Shown here piece after piece: positions 52,757-62,203 of a DNA stretch of 64,000 bases; the stretch's first letter is position 1, and the number at the start of each line of letters is the position of its first letter. The stretch spans positions 1-64,000 of the forward strand of contig NZ_JAMXIB010000005.1 in NCBI RefSeq assembly GCF_024006985.1. Reading direction: 5' to 3'. The translations under genes and the position numbers were made by a program. This DNA comes from Robiginitalea marina (lineage in GTDB: Bacteria > Bacteroidota > Bacteroidia > Flavobacteriales > Flavobacteriaceae). The notes beneath the pieces were generated by a model. It searched no databases and was not told where the DNA came from. It saw nothing but the letters and a program-made list of their open reading frames with translations.

Positions 52757-55150
52757 ATGGAACCAATCGTGAATTATCTATGGGCCTTCGGACTGCTTGG
52801 CCTGCTTTATGTGTTTGTGAAGAATGCATGGGTGGCCAAACAGGAAGTCGGAGATGCCAGGATGGCCCGGATCGCCAAGAATATCGCCGATGGGGCGATG
52901 TCCTTTTTAAAGGCGGAATATAAGATCCTGGCCGTTTTTGTATTTGCCCTGGCGATTCTCCTCGCTATAAAAGGGGAGCGCGAGACCGGCTCTAACTGGA
53001 TGGTAGCCCTTTCCTTTGTGGTGGGCGCGGTTTGTTCCGCCCTGGCCGGATTTATCGGGATGCGCGTGGCCACCAAGGCCAACGTGCGGACCACCAACGC
53101 TGCCCGTACCTCCCTGGGAAAAGCCCTCGAAGTCGCCTTTGCCGGTGGTTCCGTTATGGGGATGGGCGTTGTGGGCCTCGGCGTACTGGGCCTGAGCGGC
53201 CTGTTTACCTTTTACAGCGGACAGGGATGGGCCATCGCAGAGGTCCTGAACGTCCTGTCAGGGTTCTCCCTGGGGGCTTCCTCCATTGCCCTTTTTGCCC
53301 GTGTGGGCGGGGGGATCTACACCAAGGCAGCCGATGTGGGCGCCGACCTCGTGGGTAAGGTGGAAGCGGGTATCCCCGAAGACCACCCCCTGAACCCTGC
53401 CACAATCGCCGACAACGTGGGCGACAATGTGGGGGACGTTGCCGGGATGGGCGCCGACCTCTTTGAATCGTATGTGGGCTCCATTATCGGAACCATGGTC
53501 CTTGGGGCCTCTTTTGTGGTACTTCCCGAGTTCCAGGGGGCTTTTGACGGCCTGGGTGCCGTGTATCTTCCCCTCGCCCTGGCCGGGGCCGGGATTGTCA
53601 TGTCTATCCTGGGGACCTTCCTGGTCCGCGTCAGGGAAGGCGGTTCCCCCCACAAGGCCCTGAACCTGGGAGAATTTGGCTCAGCCTTCCTGACCCTGAT
53701 CGTATCGTATTTCCTGATCACCAATATGCTGCCCGAGACCTGGATGCTGGGAGGCAAGGAATACAGCTCCCTGGGGGTTTTCCTGGCCACGATTGCGGGC
53801 CTTATCGCCGGCCTGCTGGTCGGGAAAATCACCGAATACTATACAGGTACCGGTACCAAGCCGGTATCGGCCATCGTGCGCCAGTCTGAGACCGGATCGG
53901 CTACGAATATCATCGCCGGCCTCGGGGTCGGGATGATGTCCACCGCCGTGCCCATTTTGCTCATTGCCGCCGCCATCCTGGTATCGCACCACTATGCCGG
54001 GTTGTACGGGATTGCCATCGCCGCCGTGGGGATGCTTGCCAATACCGGGATCCAGTTGGCCGTGGATGCCTACGGCCCCATTTCCGACAATGCCGGGGGC
54101 ATCGCCGAGATGGCTGAACTCCCCAAAGAAGTCCGGGAACGCACCGATACCCTCGATGCCGTGGGGAATACCACTGCCGCCATCGGGAAAGGGTTTGCAA
54201 TTGCTTCTGCAGCCCTTACGGCCCTGGCCCTTTTTGCCGCCTTTATGCAAACCGCAAACGTGGTCGCCATCGACGTATCCCGTCCGGATATCATGGCCGG
54301 CCTGCTGGTCGGGGGGATGCTGCCCTTCGTGTTCTCGGCCCTGGCCATGAACGCCGTAGGCCGCGCCGCCATGTCGATGATTGAAGAGGTGCGCCGCCAG
54401 TTCCGGGACATTCCCGAGTTGAAAGCGGCTTTGGGGATTATGCGTAAGTACGATTCCGACATGTCAAAGGCGAATGCTGAGGACCGCGCGATTTTCGATG
54501 CGGCTGATGGCAAGGCCGAATACGAAAAATGCGTGGCCATTTCCACCAAGGCGTCCATCAAGGAAATGGTACTCCCCGGGCTGTTGGCCATTGCCGTGCC
54601 CGTTGCCATCGGGTTTATCGGTGGGGCTGAAATGCTGGGGGGCCTGTTGGCCGGGGTTACTACTTCCGGCGTGCTGATGGCCATCTTCCAGTCCAACGCC
54701 GGAGGCGCCTGGGACAATGCCAAAAAAATGATCGAGGCGCAGGGCCGCAAGGGTAGCGATGCCCACAAGGCAGCTGTGGTCGGCGATACTGTAGGGGATC
54801 CATTCAAGGATACTTCCGGGCCTTCCCTGAATATCCTGCTGAAGCTGATCTCCGTGGTCGCCCTGGTGATCGCCCCGAGTATCGCCCTGTCTTCGGATGC
54901 GGTTACCGCCTATGTACAGGAAGAGGTGAAAAAAGAGGTGAGTGTCGACGTCACATTTAACCAGGCTGAAGGGGAGATCGCTTCTGCGTTAATCACCACC
55001 ACTACTTCAAAGGATGGCGTGGAAACCATTGAAGAGGAAACCCTGACGGGGACCCTGGAAGAAATCCGGGCCGAAGTCGAAAGGCGTGCCGAAGCGGATG
55101 CAGAGGCCGGCCGGGTTGTCCGGAAGGTGGAAATAAAAGAGAAGGGATAA
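52757..55150 (+). CDS. hppA: Membrane-bound K+-dependent pyrophosphatase
   Basis: A 797-residue integral membrane enzyme with about 16 helices that couples pyrophosphate hydrolysis to H+ and/or Na+ pumping. The substrate loops are [22 protein letters not shown] and [20 protein letters not shown], then [22 protein letters not shown] near the end. The position that separates K+-dependent from K+-independent forms is Ala ([10 protein letters not shown]), so it should need K+; the pumped ion is not decided here. Beyond the last helix is a polar tail of about 75 residues ([15 protein letters not shown] ... [11 protein letters not shown]), longer than usual. A terminator follows. Confidence 0.94.
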   Translation: MEPIVNYLWAFGLLGLLYVFVKNAWVAKQEVGDARMARIAKNIADGAMSFLKAEYKILAVFVFALAILLAIKGERETGSNWMVALSFVVGAVCSALAGFIGMRVATKANVRTTNAARTSLGKALEVAFAGGSVMGMGVVGLGVLGLSGLFTFYSGQGWAIAEVLNVLSGFSLGASSIALFARVGGGIYTKAADVGADLVGKVEAGIPEDHPLNPATIADNVGDNVGDVAGMGADLFESYVGSIIGTMVLGASFVVLPEFQGAFDGLGAVYLPLALAGAGIVMSILGTFLVRVREGGSPHKALNLGEFGSAFLTLIVSYFLITNMLPETWMLGGKEYSSLGVFLATIAGLIAGLLVGKITEYYTGTGTKPVSAIVRQSETGSATNIIAGLGVGMMSTAVPILLIAAAILVSHHYAGLYGIAIAAVGMLANTGIQLAVDAYGPISDNAGGIAEMAELPKEVRERTDTLDAVGNTTAAIGKGFAIASAALTALALFAAFMQTANVVAIDVSRPDIMAGLLVGGMLPFVFSALAMNAVGRAAMSMIEEVRRQFRDIPELKAALGIMRKYDSDMSKANAEDRAIFDAADGKAEYEKCVAISTKASIKEMVLPGLLAIAVPVAIGFIGGAEMLGGLLAGVTTSGVLMAIFQSNAGGAWDNAKKMIEAQGRKGSDAHKAAVVGDTVGDPFKDTSGPSLNILLKLISVVALVIAPSIALSSDAVTAYVQEEVKKEVSVDVTFNQAEGEIASALITTTTSKDGVETIEEETLTGTLEEIRAEVERRAEADAEAGRVVRKVEIKEKG

Positions 55151-55174
55151 GCTTTCCAGGAGCTGTTATATAAC

Positions 55175-55206
55175 AAACCCCGGGCATTCCTGCCCGGGGT
55201 TTTTTG
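55175..55206 (+). terminator. Terminator after hppA
   Basis: AAACCCCGGGCA-ttcc-TGCCCGGGGTTT followed by T residues: a 12-bp stem 24 bp after the stop. Confidence 0.92.
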
Positions 55207-55249
55207 ATTATACGGCCCCGGGCATGGGGGTAATTCGTAACTTAGGCCC

Positions 55250-56254
55250 ATGGCCTGGTTTGGAAAGAAAGACCCCCTTCAGATCGTCGCGTTTCGTACC
55301 TATGGGACCCCGGACCACCTCTATGTACGGGGCCGGGCCCTGGAAGACGAAACCATCGACCTGGCCAAAAAAGGTCCCCTGCAATTGCTGGCCAACAGCT
55401 GGAGGCGGTTTGAAACCGATGAAATCCGCCACACCCCCCTGCGGCTTCACCTGCCCGATGGCAGGGAAGTGGCGCTTAAAACGGATTCCCACGGGTATTA
55501 CGTGCTGAACCAAACCCTGGGGAACCTCGCCCCCCTGGCGGGGGAAGAAGGCTGGCTCCCCTATGAGGTGTCCTTTGACCTGGAAGCGGAAGCGCACCCC
55601 ATCCTGGGCGACAACCGGTTCCCGGGCTCCCTCCTGATCCCGCCCGCCAACGCGGCTTACGGGGTCATCAGCGATATTGACGACACCATTATGCATACGG
55701 GGGTCACTTCCTACCTCAAGTGGCAGGTGATTGCCAATACGCTTTTCAAACGGGCGGAACGCAGGATTCCCCTGCACGGGGCTGCGGCCCTGTACCACCG
55801 GTTGCACAAGGGCCGCAGCGGGACAGGGGCCAACCCGGTCTTCTATGTCAGCCACAGCCCCTGGAACTTGTACCGCTACCTCGAGTACTTCCTCCAGATG
55901 AACGGTTTCCCCAAGGGCCCCATCCTGTTGCGCAGCATGGCTACCCTGTTGGGCCGGATCGTGGAAGGCCACATCCCCCACAAGGAACACGAAATCCTGA
56001 ATATCCTGAATACCTACCCCGACACCCCTTTCATCCTGATCGGCGACAGCGGGGAACGCGATGCAGACATCTACCTCGAGGTGGCCCGCCGGCATCCCGG
56101 CCGCATCCTGGCCATTTACCTGCGGTCGGTACGCCATGGCCGGAAGATGCGCAGGGTCCGCAGGCTGATTGCGCTGGAAGCCGAGGTTCCCGTGCTGCTG
56201 GTAGACCACAGCGATGAGGTGCTCGAACACGCCAGGGGCCTGGGGCTTGTGTAA
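55250..56254 (+). CDS. App1-like phosphatase (DUF2183)
   Basis: A 334-residue protein. The N-terminal half is a beta-rich region. The C-terminal half is the App1/DUF2183 catalytic domain, with the HAD-like DxDxT motif in VISDIDDTIMHTGVTSYL (about residues 139-156). FYVSHSPWNLYRYLEYFL, PLRS-like ILLRSM, and FILIGDSGERDADIYLEVARRHPGRILAIYLRS follow. Yeast App1 is a phosphatidate phosphatase; the bacterial substrate is unknown. It lies alone between hppA and a convergent kinase gene. Confidence 0.9.
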   Translation: MAWFGKKDPLQIVAFRTYGTPDHLYVRGRALEDETIDLAKKGPLQLLANSWRRFETDEIRHTPLRLHLPDGREVALKTDSHGYYVLNQTLGNLAPLAGEEGWLPYEVSFDLEAEAHPILGDNRFPGSLLIPPANAAYGVISDIDDTIMHTGVTSYLKWQVIANTLFKRAERRIPLHGAAALYHRLHKGRSGTGANPVFYVSHSPWNLYRYLEYFLQMNGFPKGPILLRSMATLLGRIVEGHIPHKEHEILNILNTYPDTPFILIGDSGERDADIYLEVARRHPGRILAIYLRSVRHGRKMRRVRRLIALEAEVPVLLVDHSDEVLEHARGLGLV

Positions 56255-56266
56255 TAGGTAAAGGGC

Positions 56267-56881
56267 TTAAAAGAGCCCGTGGAATTCCGCGTCTATGCGG
56301 TTGATGACTTCCCCGAGGTGTTCGGGGTTATCCACGAAGTCGAGGTGGTCCACGTCGATAATCAGCAGGCGTCCGGTGTCGTATTTCTGCACCCAGGCTT
56401 CGTACCGCTCATTGAGGCGGCTGAGGTAATCGATCGAAATGGAGTTTTCGTATTCCCGGCCCCGTTTGTGGATCTGGTTCACCAGGTTAGGGATGGAGCT
56501 TCGCAGGTAGATCAGCAGGTCGGGCGGCTGCACCAGGCTTTCCATCAACTCAAAAAGGCTGATGTAGTTCTGGAAATCCCGGTTGGTCATCAGCCCCATG
56601 GCGTGCAGGTTGGGGGCAAAGATGTAGGCGTCCTCATAAATGGTCCGGTCCTGGATGACATTTCTGCCACTTTCCCGGATTTTTAATATTTGCCGGTAGC
56701 GGGTATTGAGGAAGTAAATCTGGAGGTTGAAACTCCACCGTTCCATCTGGGTGTAGAAATCATCCAGGTACGGATTGTCGACCACATCTTCGAAATGCGC
56801 CTCCCACCGGTAATGTTTGGCCAAAAGCTCGGTAAGCGTGGTTTTTCCTGCGCCGATATTGCCGGCCACCGCAATGTGCAT
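56267..56881 (-). CDS. Deoxynucleoside kinase
   Basis: A 204-residue kinase. P-loop AVAGNIGAGKTTLTELL, then FEDVVDNPYLDDFYTQMERWSFNLQIYFL (substrate Glu and Gln region) and VIQDRTIYEDAYIFA, the DRS-like motif (here DRT). Arg residues lie in the lid, KRGREYENSISIDYL. It phosphorylates a deoxynucleoside; which base cannot be told. A related domain is fused to FolK at 15460-16608. The start at 56881 gives the standard length; the longer frame to 57262 runs over the promoter and the metK riboswitch. A -7 box (TATATTTG, minus strand, 56928-56935) lies 46 bp upstream. Confidence 0.93.
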   Translation of the reverse strand: MHIAVAGNIGAGKTTLTELLAKHYRWEAHFEDVVDNPYLDDFYTQMERWSFNLQIYFLNTRYRQILKIRESGRNVIQDRTIYEDAYIFAPNLHAMGLMTNRDFQNYISLFELMESLVQPPDLLIYLRSSIPNLVNQIHKRGREYENSISIDYLSRLNERYEAWVQKYDTGRLLIIDVDHLDFVDNPEHLGEVINRIDAEFHGLF

Positions 56882-57072
56882 GCTTGTAATCTTTGTCGTT
56901 TGGAGGTTTCCGTAAAAAAGGTACTTACAAATATAATAATGCCGGTGGCAATCGCCGGTTTTCCCCATCTCTATTTTTGAGTTTCTTTCCCAAAAGTTCC
57001 ATTTGCCTCCGGCAAACCGGTTCACTTGCACTCCTTTAGGGGAAGATAGACGGAGTATTTGGCCCTCAGATT

Positions 57073-57102
57073 TTGCCGGCAAGTTCCTTTGTCCTATTTT
57101 TG
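57073..57102 (+). promoter_or_regulatory. metK promoter
   Basis: TTG (57073-57075), 19 bases, TATTTTTG (57095-57102): a textbook Bacteroidota -33/-7 pair. The expected start point, about 7 bases later, falls just before the riboswitch at 57112. Confidence 0.7.
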
Positions 57103-57111
57103 CCCCAATCG

Positions 57112-57180
57112 CGAGGATAGATTTGACTGATTGCAACCTCGGACGCCGGGATTCCCGGATCGAAAAAATGCTAAAGCAGT
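57112..57180 (+). ncRNA. SAM-II-type riboswitch (pseudoknot), metK leader
   Basis: The structure follows the SAM-II plan. P1 pairs CGAGG (57112-57116) with CCTCG (57137-57141). The enclosed loop reads GATTTGACTGATTGCAA, close to the SAM-II consensus. P2 pairs ACTG (57126-57129) with CAGT (57177-57180) across P1, making an H-type pseudoknot. The 3' strand carries ATGCTAAAGCAGT, with the conserved GCTAAA. An extra hairpin, CCGGG-att-CCCGG (57146-57158), lengthens the loop, as in the long-loop SAM-II variant. It starts about where transcription should begin. Downstream, CCGCC-ccct-GGCGG (57186-57199) may be the switch element. SAM would turn metK expression down. Confidence 0.75.
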
Positions 57181-57261
57181 AGGCGCCGCCCCCTGGCGGT
57201 TCCTTTCGCGCTGTTCCGCATTCTTTCCCCTCAGTCCGCTGTCCTCCCAACCTGTAGAGCA

Positions 57262-58518
57262 ATGCCTTATTTGTTTACCTCAGAGTCCGTGAGTGAAGGA
57301 CACCCCGATAAGATAGCCGACCAGATCAGCGATGCGCTTTTGGACCATTTCCTGGCGTTTGACCCTGAAAGCAAGGTGGCCTGCGAAACCCTGGTAACCA
57401 CCGGGCAGGTCGTCCTGGCGGGCGAAGTAAAAAGCAATACCTATGTGGACCTGCAGCAGATTGCCCGGGAAACCATCAACCAGATTGGATATACAAAAGG
57501 GGAATACCGGTTCAGCGGGGATTCCTGCGGGGTGATTTCGCTGATCCACGAACAATCCCCCGACATCCTGCAAGGGGTGGAACGGATTCAGAAGGAACTG
57601 CAGGGGGCAGGCGACCAGGGAATGATGTTTGGGTATGCCACCCGTGAAACCGATAATTTCATGCCCCTGGCCCTCGACCTTTCGCACCGTATCCTTAGGG
57701 AACTGGCCGCCCTGAGGCGTGAGGCGGCTGATATGCCATACCTGAGGCCCGACGCCAAAGCCCAGGTGACCCTGGAGTATTCCGACGACCACCAACCCCT
57801 GCGCATCGATTCCATCGTGGTATCGACCCAGCACGACCCCTTCCACCCGGAAGATGCGGTTATGCTTGCCAAAATCAAGGAAGACGTCATCCGGATCCTC
57901 ATCCCCAGGGTCAAGGCCGCACTGCCCCCCCGCATTCAGGCCCTCTTTGGAAGTGATATCACCTACCACATCAACCCGACGGGGAAATTCGTCATCGGCG
58001 GCCCCCACGGGGATACCGGGCTGACCGGACGGAAGATCATCGTGGACACCTATGGGGGTAAAGGGGCCCACGGGGGCGGGGCTTTCAGCGGAAAAGACCC
58101 CAGCAAGGTAGACCGCAGCGCAGCCTATGCCGCGCGGCATGCTGCAAAAAACCTGGTGGCGGCAGGGGTGGCCGATGAGGTGTTGATCCAGGTCAGCTAC
58201 GCCATTGGGGTGGCGGAACCCACTTCTGTCACCATCAATACCCATGGTACTTCCCGGGTGCCCCTCTCCGACGGGCAGATCTCGGAAAAAGTGAAGGAAT
58301 TGTTTGATATGCGCCCCGCCTTTATTGAAAAGCGGCTCAAGCTGCGCAACCCGATCTACCTGGAAACGGCCGCTTACGGGCATATGGGCAGGGAACCGCG
58401 CTGGGAAGACAAGGTTTACGAATCGCCCTACAGCGGCAGGGTGGAAACCCGGGTGGAACTCTTTACCTGGGAGAAATTAGATGCGGTAGATGCCGTGAAG
58501 CAGGCCTTTAACCTGTAA
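57262..58518 (+). CDS. metK: S-adenosylmethionine synthetase
   Basis: A 418-residue enzyme making SAM from methionine and ATP. The motifs are [45 protein letters not shown] (catalytic loop), YSDDHQP, and [19 protein letters not shown]. It is slightly longer than the E. coli enzyme, as is usual in Bacteroidota. Its leader holds the SAM-II-type riboswitch, so its product likely controls it. The metX-thrA fusion, with its own SAM-I switch, follows 252 bp downstream. Confidence 0.97.
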   Translation: MPYLFTSESVSEGHPDKIADQISDALLDHFLAFDPESKVACETLVTTGQVVLAGEVKSNTYVDLQQIARETINQIGYTKGEYRFSGDSCGVISLIHEQSPDILQGVERIQKELQGAGDQGMMFGYATRETDNFMPLALDLSHRILRELAALRREAADMPYLRPDAKAQVTLEYSDDHQPLRIDSIVVSTQHDPFHPEDAVMLAKIKEDVIRILIPRVKAALPPRIQALFGSDITYHINPTGKFVIGGPHGDTGLTGRKIIVDTYGGKGAHGGGAFSGKDPSKVDRSAAYAARHAAKNLVAAGVADEVLIQVSYAIGVAEPTSVTINTHGTSRVPLSDGQISEKVKELFDMRPAFIEKRLKLRNPIYLETAAYGHMGREPRWEDKVYESPYSGRVETRVELFTWEKLDAVDAVKQAFNL

Positions 58519-58528
58519 AAAGGCCTGC
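58500..58528 (+). terminator. Possible hairpin at the end of metK
   Basis: GCAGGCCTTT ... AAAGGCCTGC is a perfect 10-bp inverted repeat that spans the metK stop. No T run follows, so it may only protect the mRNA end. Confidence 0.3.
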
Positions 58529-58551
58529 GACGTTCAGGATTTTAATGATGC

Positions 58552-58662
58552 GTTATCGAGAAAGGCGGAGGGACTGGACCCGGTGAAGCCTTGGCAACCC
58601 TGTGCCCCCGGGCAGAGAAGGTGCTACATTCTACCCCGGCGGGACCGCTGGGGAAAGATAAC
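58552..58662 (+). ncRNA. SAM-I (S-box) riboswitch
   Basis: The S-box consensus is nearly complete. P1 pairs GTTATC (58552-58557) with GATAAC (58657-58662). GAGAAAGGCGGAGGGACTGG (58558-58577) is the kink-turn and P2 side. TGAAGCCTTGGCAACC follows, then AAGGTGCTACATTCTACC in the J3/4 and P4 region, and GAAAGATAAC closes. Downstream, an almost perfect hairpin (TGCAGGGT with ACCCTGCA, and inside it CCCCGG with CCGGGG; 58720-58754) ends 16 bases before the ATG. It has no T run, which suggests control of translation rather than transcription. It controls the metX-thrA fusion. Confidence 0.93.
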
Positions 58663-58770
58663 CCACCAGGGAGCCCGCCGGCTTTTCCTGCCTTTCTCCA
58701 CGCAGATTTCAACAACCCTTGCAGGGTGCCCCGGGGTGTCCGGGGAACCCTGCAGCAACCATGTGAAGCG

Positions 58771-61700
58771 ATGGAACATACCGGATTGAGGAAGATCCAC
58801 CTGGAGGCCTTTACCACCCTGAGCGGGGTAACCCAACCCATAACCCTTTCCTACCAGCTTTTCGGGCAACCGCTCCACGCAGCCCCGGTGGTGATGGTCA
58901 ACCATGCCCTTACCGGGAATTCCAATGTGGCCGGGGAGGGCGGATGGTGGACCGGGCTGGTGGGTCCCGGGAAATGCATCGATACCCGGCGCTTTGCCGT
59001 GCTCTGCTTCAATATCCCCGGGAACGGGTATGACGGCTTTTTGATCGGGAATTACAAAGATTTTGTGGCTGCCGACATCGCCCGGATTTTCCTGCTTGGC
59101 CTGGAATCCCTGGGGGTGGACCAGCTGTTCGCCCTGATCGGGGGTTCCCTGGGCGGGGGCATCGCCTGGGAAATGGCGGCCCTGAACCCCGGCCTGGCCA
59201 ATCACCTCATCCCGGTGGCTTCCGATTGGAAATCGACCGACTGGCTTATCGCCAACTGCCAGATCCAGGAGCAGTTCCTGCTCAATTCCCGCAACCCGGT
59301 GCACGATGCCCGCATGCATGCCATGTTGTGCTACCGCACCCCGGAATCGTTCAAGCAGCGTTTCAAGCGGAGCACCAACGAGGAGTTGCAGGTGTTTAAC
59401 GTGGAGAGCTGGTTGCACCACCACGGGAAAAAACTCCAGGAGCGCTTCCAGCTGGCCGCCTACAAGCTGACCAACCAGTTGCTCCGCACCATCGATATTA
59501 CCCGGTCAGGGGAGGGGGCCTTCCGGGCCCTGGAGCAAAGCGGGACCACCATCCACATCATCGGGGTCGATTCCGACCTTTTTTTCACGGCCTCCGAAAA
59601 CCGGGATACCTACAGGCAACTGGCCCAGGCGCGGAGCAATGTCACCTATGGGGAAATCCGGTCGGTCCACGGGCACGACGCCTTTTTGATCGAGCACGAC
59701 CAGATGGCCGCCCTGCTCCGGCCCATTTTCCAGCAGGAAGAAACCGCTGCCCCCCTGAAAGTATTGAAATTCGGGGGTACTTCCCTGGCCAACGGGGACG
59801 GGCTGGAACGCGTCCTGAACATCATACAGGAAAAACACCGGGCCGGGGAACGCCTGGTGGTGGTGCTTTCGGCCCGGGAGAAGGCCACGGACCAGTTGCA
59901 GGACATGTTGGACCAGGCGGCCCGGGGGGACGATTACGCCCCCCTGTACCAGGCTTTTGTGGCTTATCAGCAGCACACCTTCACCGAGGTTGACCTTTCC
60001 GATGCCTTCCAGGGCCTGGGAAAACTGTTGGAAGGGGTACGCCTTCTGGGCGATTACAGCCCCAGGGTGCGCGACCAGGTGTGGGCGTTCGGGGAGTTGA
60101 TCTCATCGCGCCTGGTCGCCCGGTTGCTAGCGGACAGGGGTGTCCCCGCCCAGTGGGTGGACACCCGCGAACTGTTGCGAACCGATGCACAATTCGGCGA
60201 CGCCCGGCTCCTGGAGGGGCCTTCCCGGGAAAACGTGAGCCGTTGGTTCCAGGCACTGCCACAGGGGGTGGTGCCCGTGGTTACCGGGTTCATCGCGGCC
60301 ACGGAGACTGGGGAAACCACCACCCTGGGCCGCAACGGGAGCAATTATTCCGCCTCCCTGCTGGCGAACTTCCTCAATGCGGATGAACTGGAAAACTATA
60401 CGCATGTGGACGGCATCTATACGGCGAATCCCGACCTGGTTCCCGAGGCCCGGCGAATTGCCAGGCTTTCCTACGAGGAAGCCAACGAACTGGCGAATTT
60501 CGGGGCAAATATCCTCCATGCCAAGACCATCATCCCCCTGTTGGAAAAAAACATCCCCCTGCGGATCCGCAATACCTTCCGGGAAGACAGCGAAGGTACC
60601 CTGATCAGTGCTGAAGCCAGCCCCGACGGGGTTAGGTCGCTTTCCGCCATGGACCGCCAGGCCCTGGTGCACCTCGAGGGGCGCGGGCTGCTGGGCAGGG
60701 TGGGGGTGGACGCCCGGATCTTCAGGGCTCTCGGGCAGAATGGCATCAGTGTGGGGATGGTTTCCCAGGGATCTTCCGAACGCGGGATCGGCCTGGTAGT
60801 GCGGGCGGCGGATGCAGCCAGGGCCCAGGCCTCCCTGGAGGCGGAATTTGCGGACGACCTGAAATCGCGCGACATCAGCAGGATCTTCGTTACCCCCGAT
60901 GTGGCCGTGGTATCAATGGTGGGACAGGACCTCAGCAGCTTCCATAAACCTTATAACGCCCTGATCCGCAACCAGGTGGTGCCATTGCTCTTCAACAATG
61001 CGGTAACCGGGAGAAACGTCAGCCTGGTGGTCCGAAAAGAGGACCTGCTCAAGGCCCTCAATGTGGTACACGGGCAGATTTTCGGAATCAGCAAAAAGAT
61101 CAACCTGGCCCTGTTTGGCCTGGGGAAGGTAGGCGGCACCCTGGTGGGCCAGCTCCTCGATTCGGCAGACCAGATCGAAGCCCGGAAGGGCATCCGGCTC
61201 CGCATCGTCGCAATGGCCAATTCCAGCCGGATGCTGCTCGACCCTGCCGGGATCGGAAGGGACTGGAGGCAACGCCTGGAAGCTGCGCCTGCAGGATATT
61301 CCCTGGGGGACCTGTACCGCTTTGCGGATTCCCGTCACCTGGAGAACCTCATTGCGGTCGACAATACGGCCAGCGAACCCTTTACTGCCCATTATCCGGA
61401 GCTGGTAGCCAGGGGCTTCGACCTGGTTTCTTCCAACAAGATCGCCAACACGCTTCCCTATGCCAGCTACAGGGCCCTAAGGGACCGGTTGCGCACACAC
61501 CAAAAGCAATACCTCTATGAAACCAACGTGGGGGCAGGGTTGCCCCTGATCGATACCATTAAGCTCCTGCACCTCTCCGGGGAAAATATCACTGGTATCC
61601 GGGGGGTCTTCTCCGGGTCCCTGAGTTTTATCTTTAATGAATTTTCCGAAGGGAAACGGCCGTTCTCCGAAATCCTCGGCGAGGCGATGGCCTCGGGGTA

Positions 61701-62178
61701 TACCGAACCCGACCCCAGGGAAGACCTCTCTGGCAGCGATGTGGGCCGGAAACTGCTGATCCTGGCCCGGGAGCTCGACCTGCACAATGAATTCGGGGAT
61801 ATCCGTATCGAAAACCTTATCCCGGAAGCCTTGCAGGGGGTGTCCCTTCAAGACTTCCTGGAGCGGACCCCCGAACTGGACGCCCACTTCGACCGCCTGT
61901 TGCGCACCCTGCCCCGGGGGCAGGTGCTTCGGTACGTGGGGCAACTCTCCGGCGACCTGCAACAGGAGAAAGGTGCCATGGAGGTGAAGCTGGTGGCCGT
62001 GCCGGAGGGGAGCCCCCTGGGCCGGGTGCGGGGCGCCGATTCCCTCATTGAAATCTACACCGAATCCTACGGGGAACACCCCCTGGTGATCCAGGGCGCG
62101 GGGGCCGGGGCCGCGGTTACCGCCAGGGGGGTCTTTGGGGATATCCTCCGCATCGCCGAAAAGGGCGATTTAAACTAA
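58771..62178 (+). CDS. thrA: Trifunctional fusion: MetX-like acyltransferase, aspartokinase, homoserine dehydrogenase
   Basis: A 1135-residue protein. Residues about 1-325 are an alpha/beta-hydrolase of the homoserine O-acetyltransferase family: NHALTGNSN, the Ser elbow LIGGSLGGGIAWEMA, the Asp in IGVDSDLFF, and the His in HGHDAFLIEHDQ. The usual GSTGP loop is missing and the lid is shortened. Residues about 330-770 are aspartokinase (LKFGGTSLANGD, then TTLGRNGSNYSASLLA) with ACT-like parts. Residues about 775-1135 are homoserine dehydrogenase (LFGLGKVGGTLVG, SSNKIANTLPY, VFSGSLSFIFNEFS). It takes aspartate to O-acylhomoserine, bar the semialdehyde step. A SAM-I riboswitch precedes it. The ATG at 58771 lies after the switch. 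Confidence 0.93.
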   Translation: MEHTGLRKIHLEAFTTLSGVTQPITLSYQLFGQPLHAAPVVMVNHALTGNSNVAGEGGWWTGLVGPGKCIDTRRFAVLCFNIPGNGYDGFLIGNYKDFVAADIARIFLLGLESLGVDQLFALIGGSLGGGIAWEMAALNPGLANHLIPVASDWKSTDWLIANCQIQEQFLLNSRNPVHDARMHAMLCYRTPESFKQRFKRSTNEELQVFNVESWLHHHGKKLQERFQLAAYKLTNQLLRTIDITRSGEGAFRALEQSGTTIHIIGVDSDLFFTASENRDTYRQLAQARSNVTYGEIRSVHGHDAFLIEHDQMAALLRPIFQQEETAAPLKVLKFGGTSLANGDGLERVLNIIQEKHRAGERLVVVLSAREKATDQLQDMLDQAARGDDYAPLYQAFVAYQQHTFTEVDLSDAFQGLGKLLEGVRLLGDYSPRVRDQVWAFGELISSRLVARLLADRGVPAQWVDTRELLRTDAQFGDARLLEGPSRENVSRWFQALPQGVVPVVTGFIAATETGETTTLGRNGSNYSASLLANFLNADELENYTHVDGIYTANPDLVPEARRIARLSYEEANELANFGANILHAKTIIPLLEKNIPLRIRNTFREDSEGTLISAEASPDGVRSLSAMDRQALVHLEGRGLLGRVGVDARIFRALGQNGISVGMVSQGSSERGIGLVVRAADAARAQASLEAEFADDLKSRDISRIFVTPDVAVVSMVGQDLSSFHKPYNALIRNQVVPLLFNNAVTGRNVSLVVRKEDLLKALNVVHGQIFGISKKINLALFGLGKVGGTLVGQLLDSADQIEARKGIRLRIVAMANSSRMLLDPAGIGRDWRQRLEAAPAGYSLGDLYRFADSRHLENLIAVDNTASEPFTAHYPELVARGFDLVSSNKIANTLPYASYRALRDRLRTHQKQYLYETNVGAGLPLIDTIKLLHLSGENITGIRGVFSGSLSFIFNEFSEGKRPFSEILGEAMASGYTEPDPREDLSGSDVGRKLLILARELDLHNEFGDIRIENLIPEALQGVSLQDFLERTPELDAHFDRLLRTLPRGQVLRYVGQLSGDLQQEKGAMEVKLVAVPEGSPLGRVRGADSLIEIYTESYGEHPLVIQGAGAGAAVTARGVFGDILRIAEKGDLN

Positions 62179-62203
62179 TTGCCTAACCTAAAAAAGAAAT
62201 AAA

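Noticed and set aside
58583-58789. A 68-codon frame in front of the metX-thrA fusion, which could be a leader peptide
   Set aside because: It lies within the SAM-I aptamer and its platform; the aptamer consensus explains the sequence.
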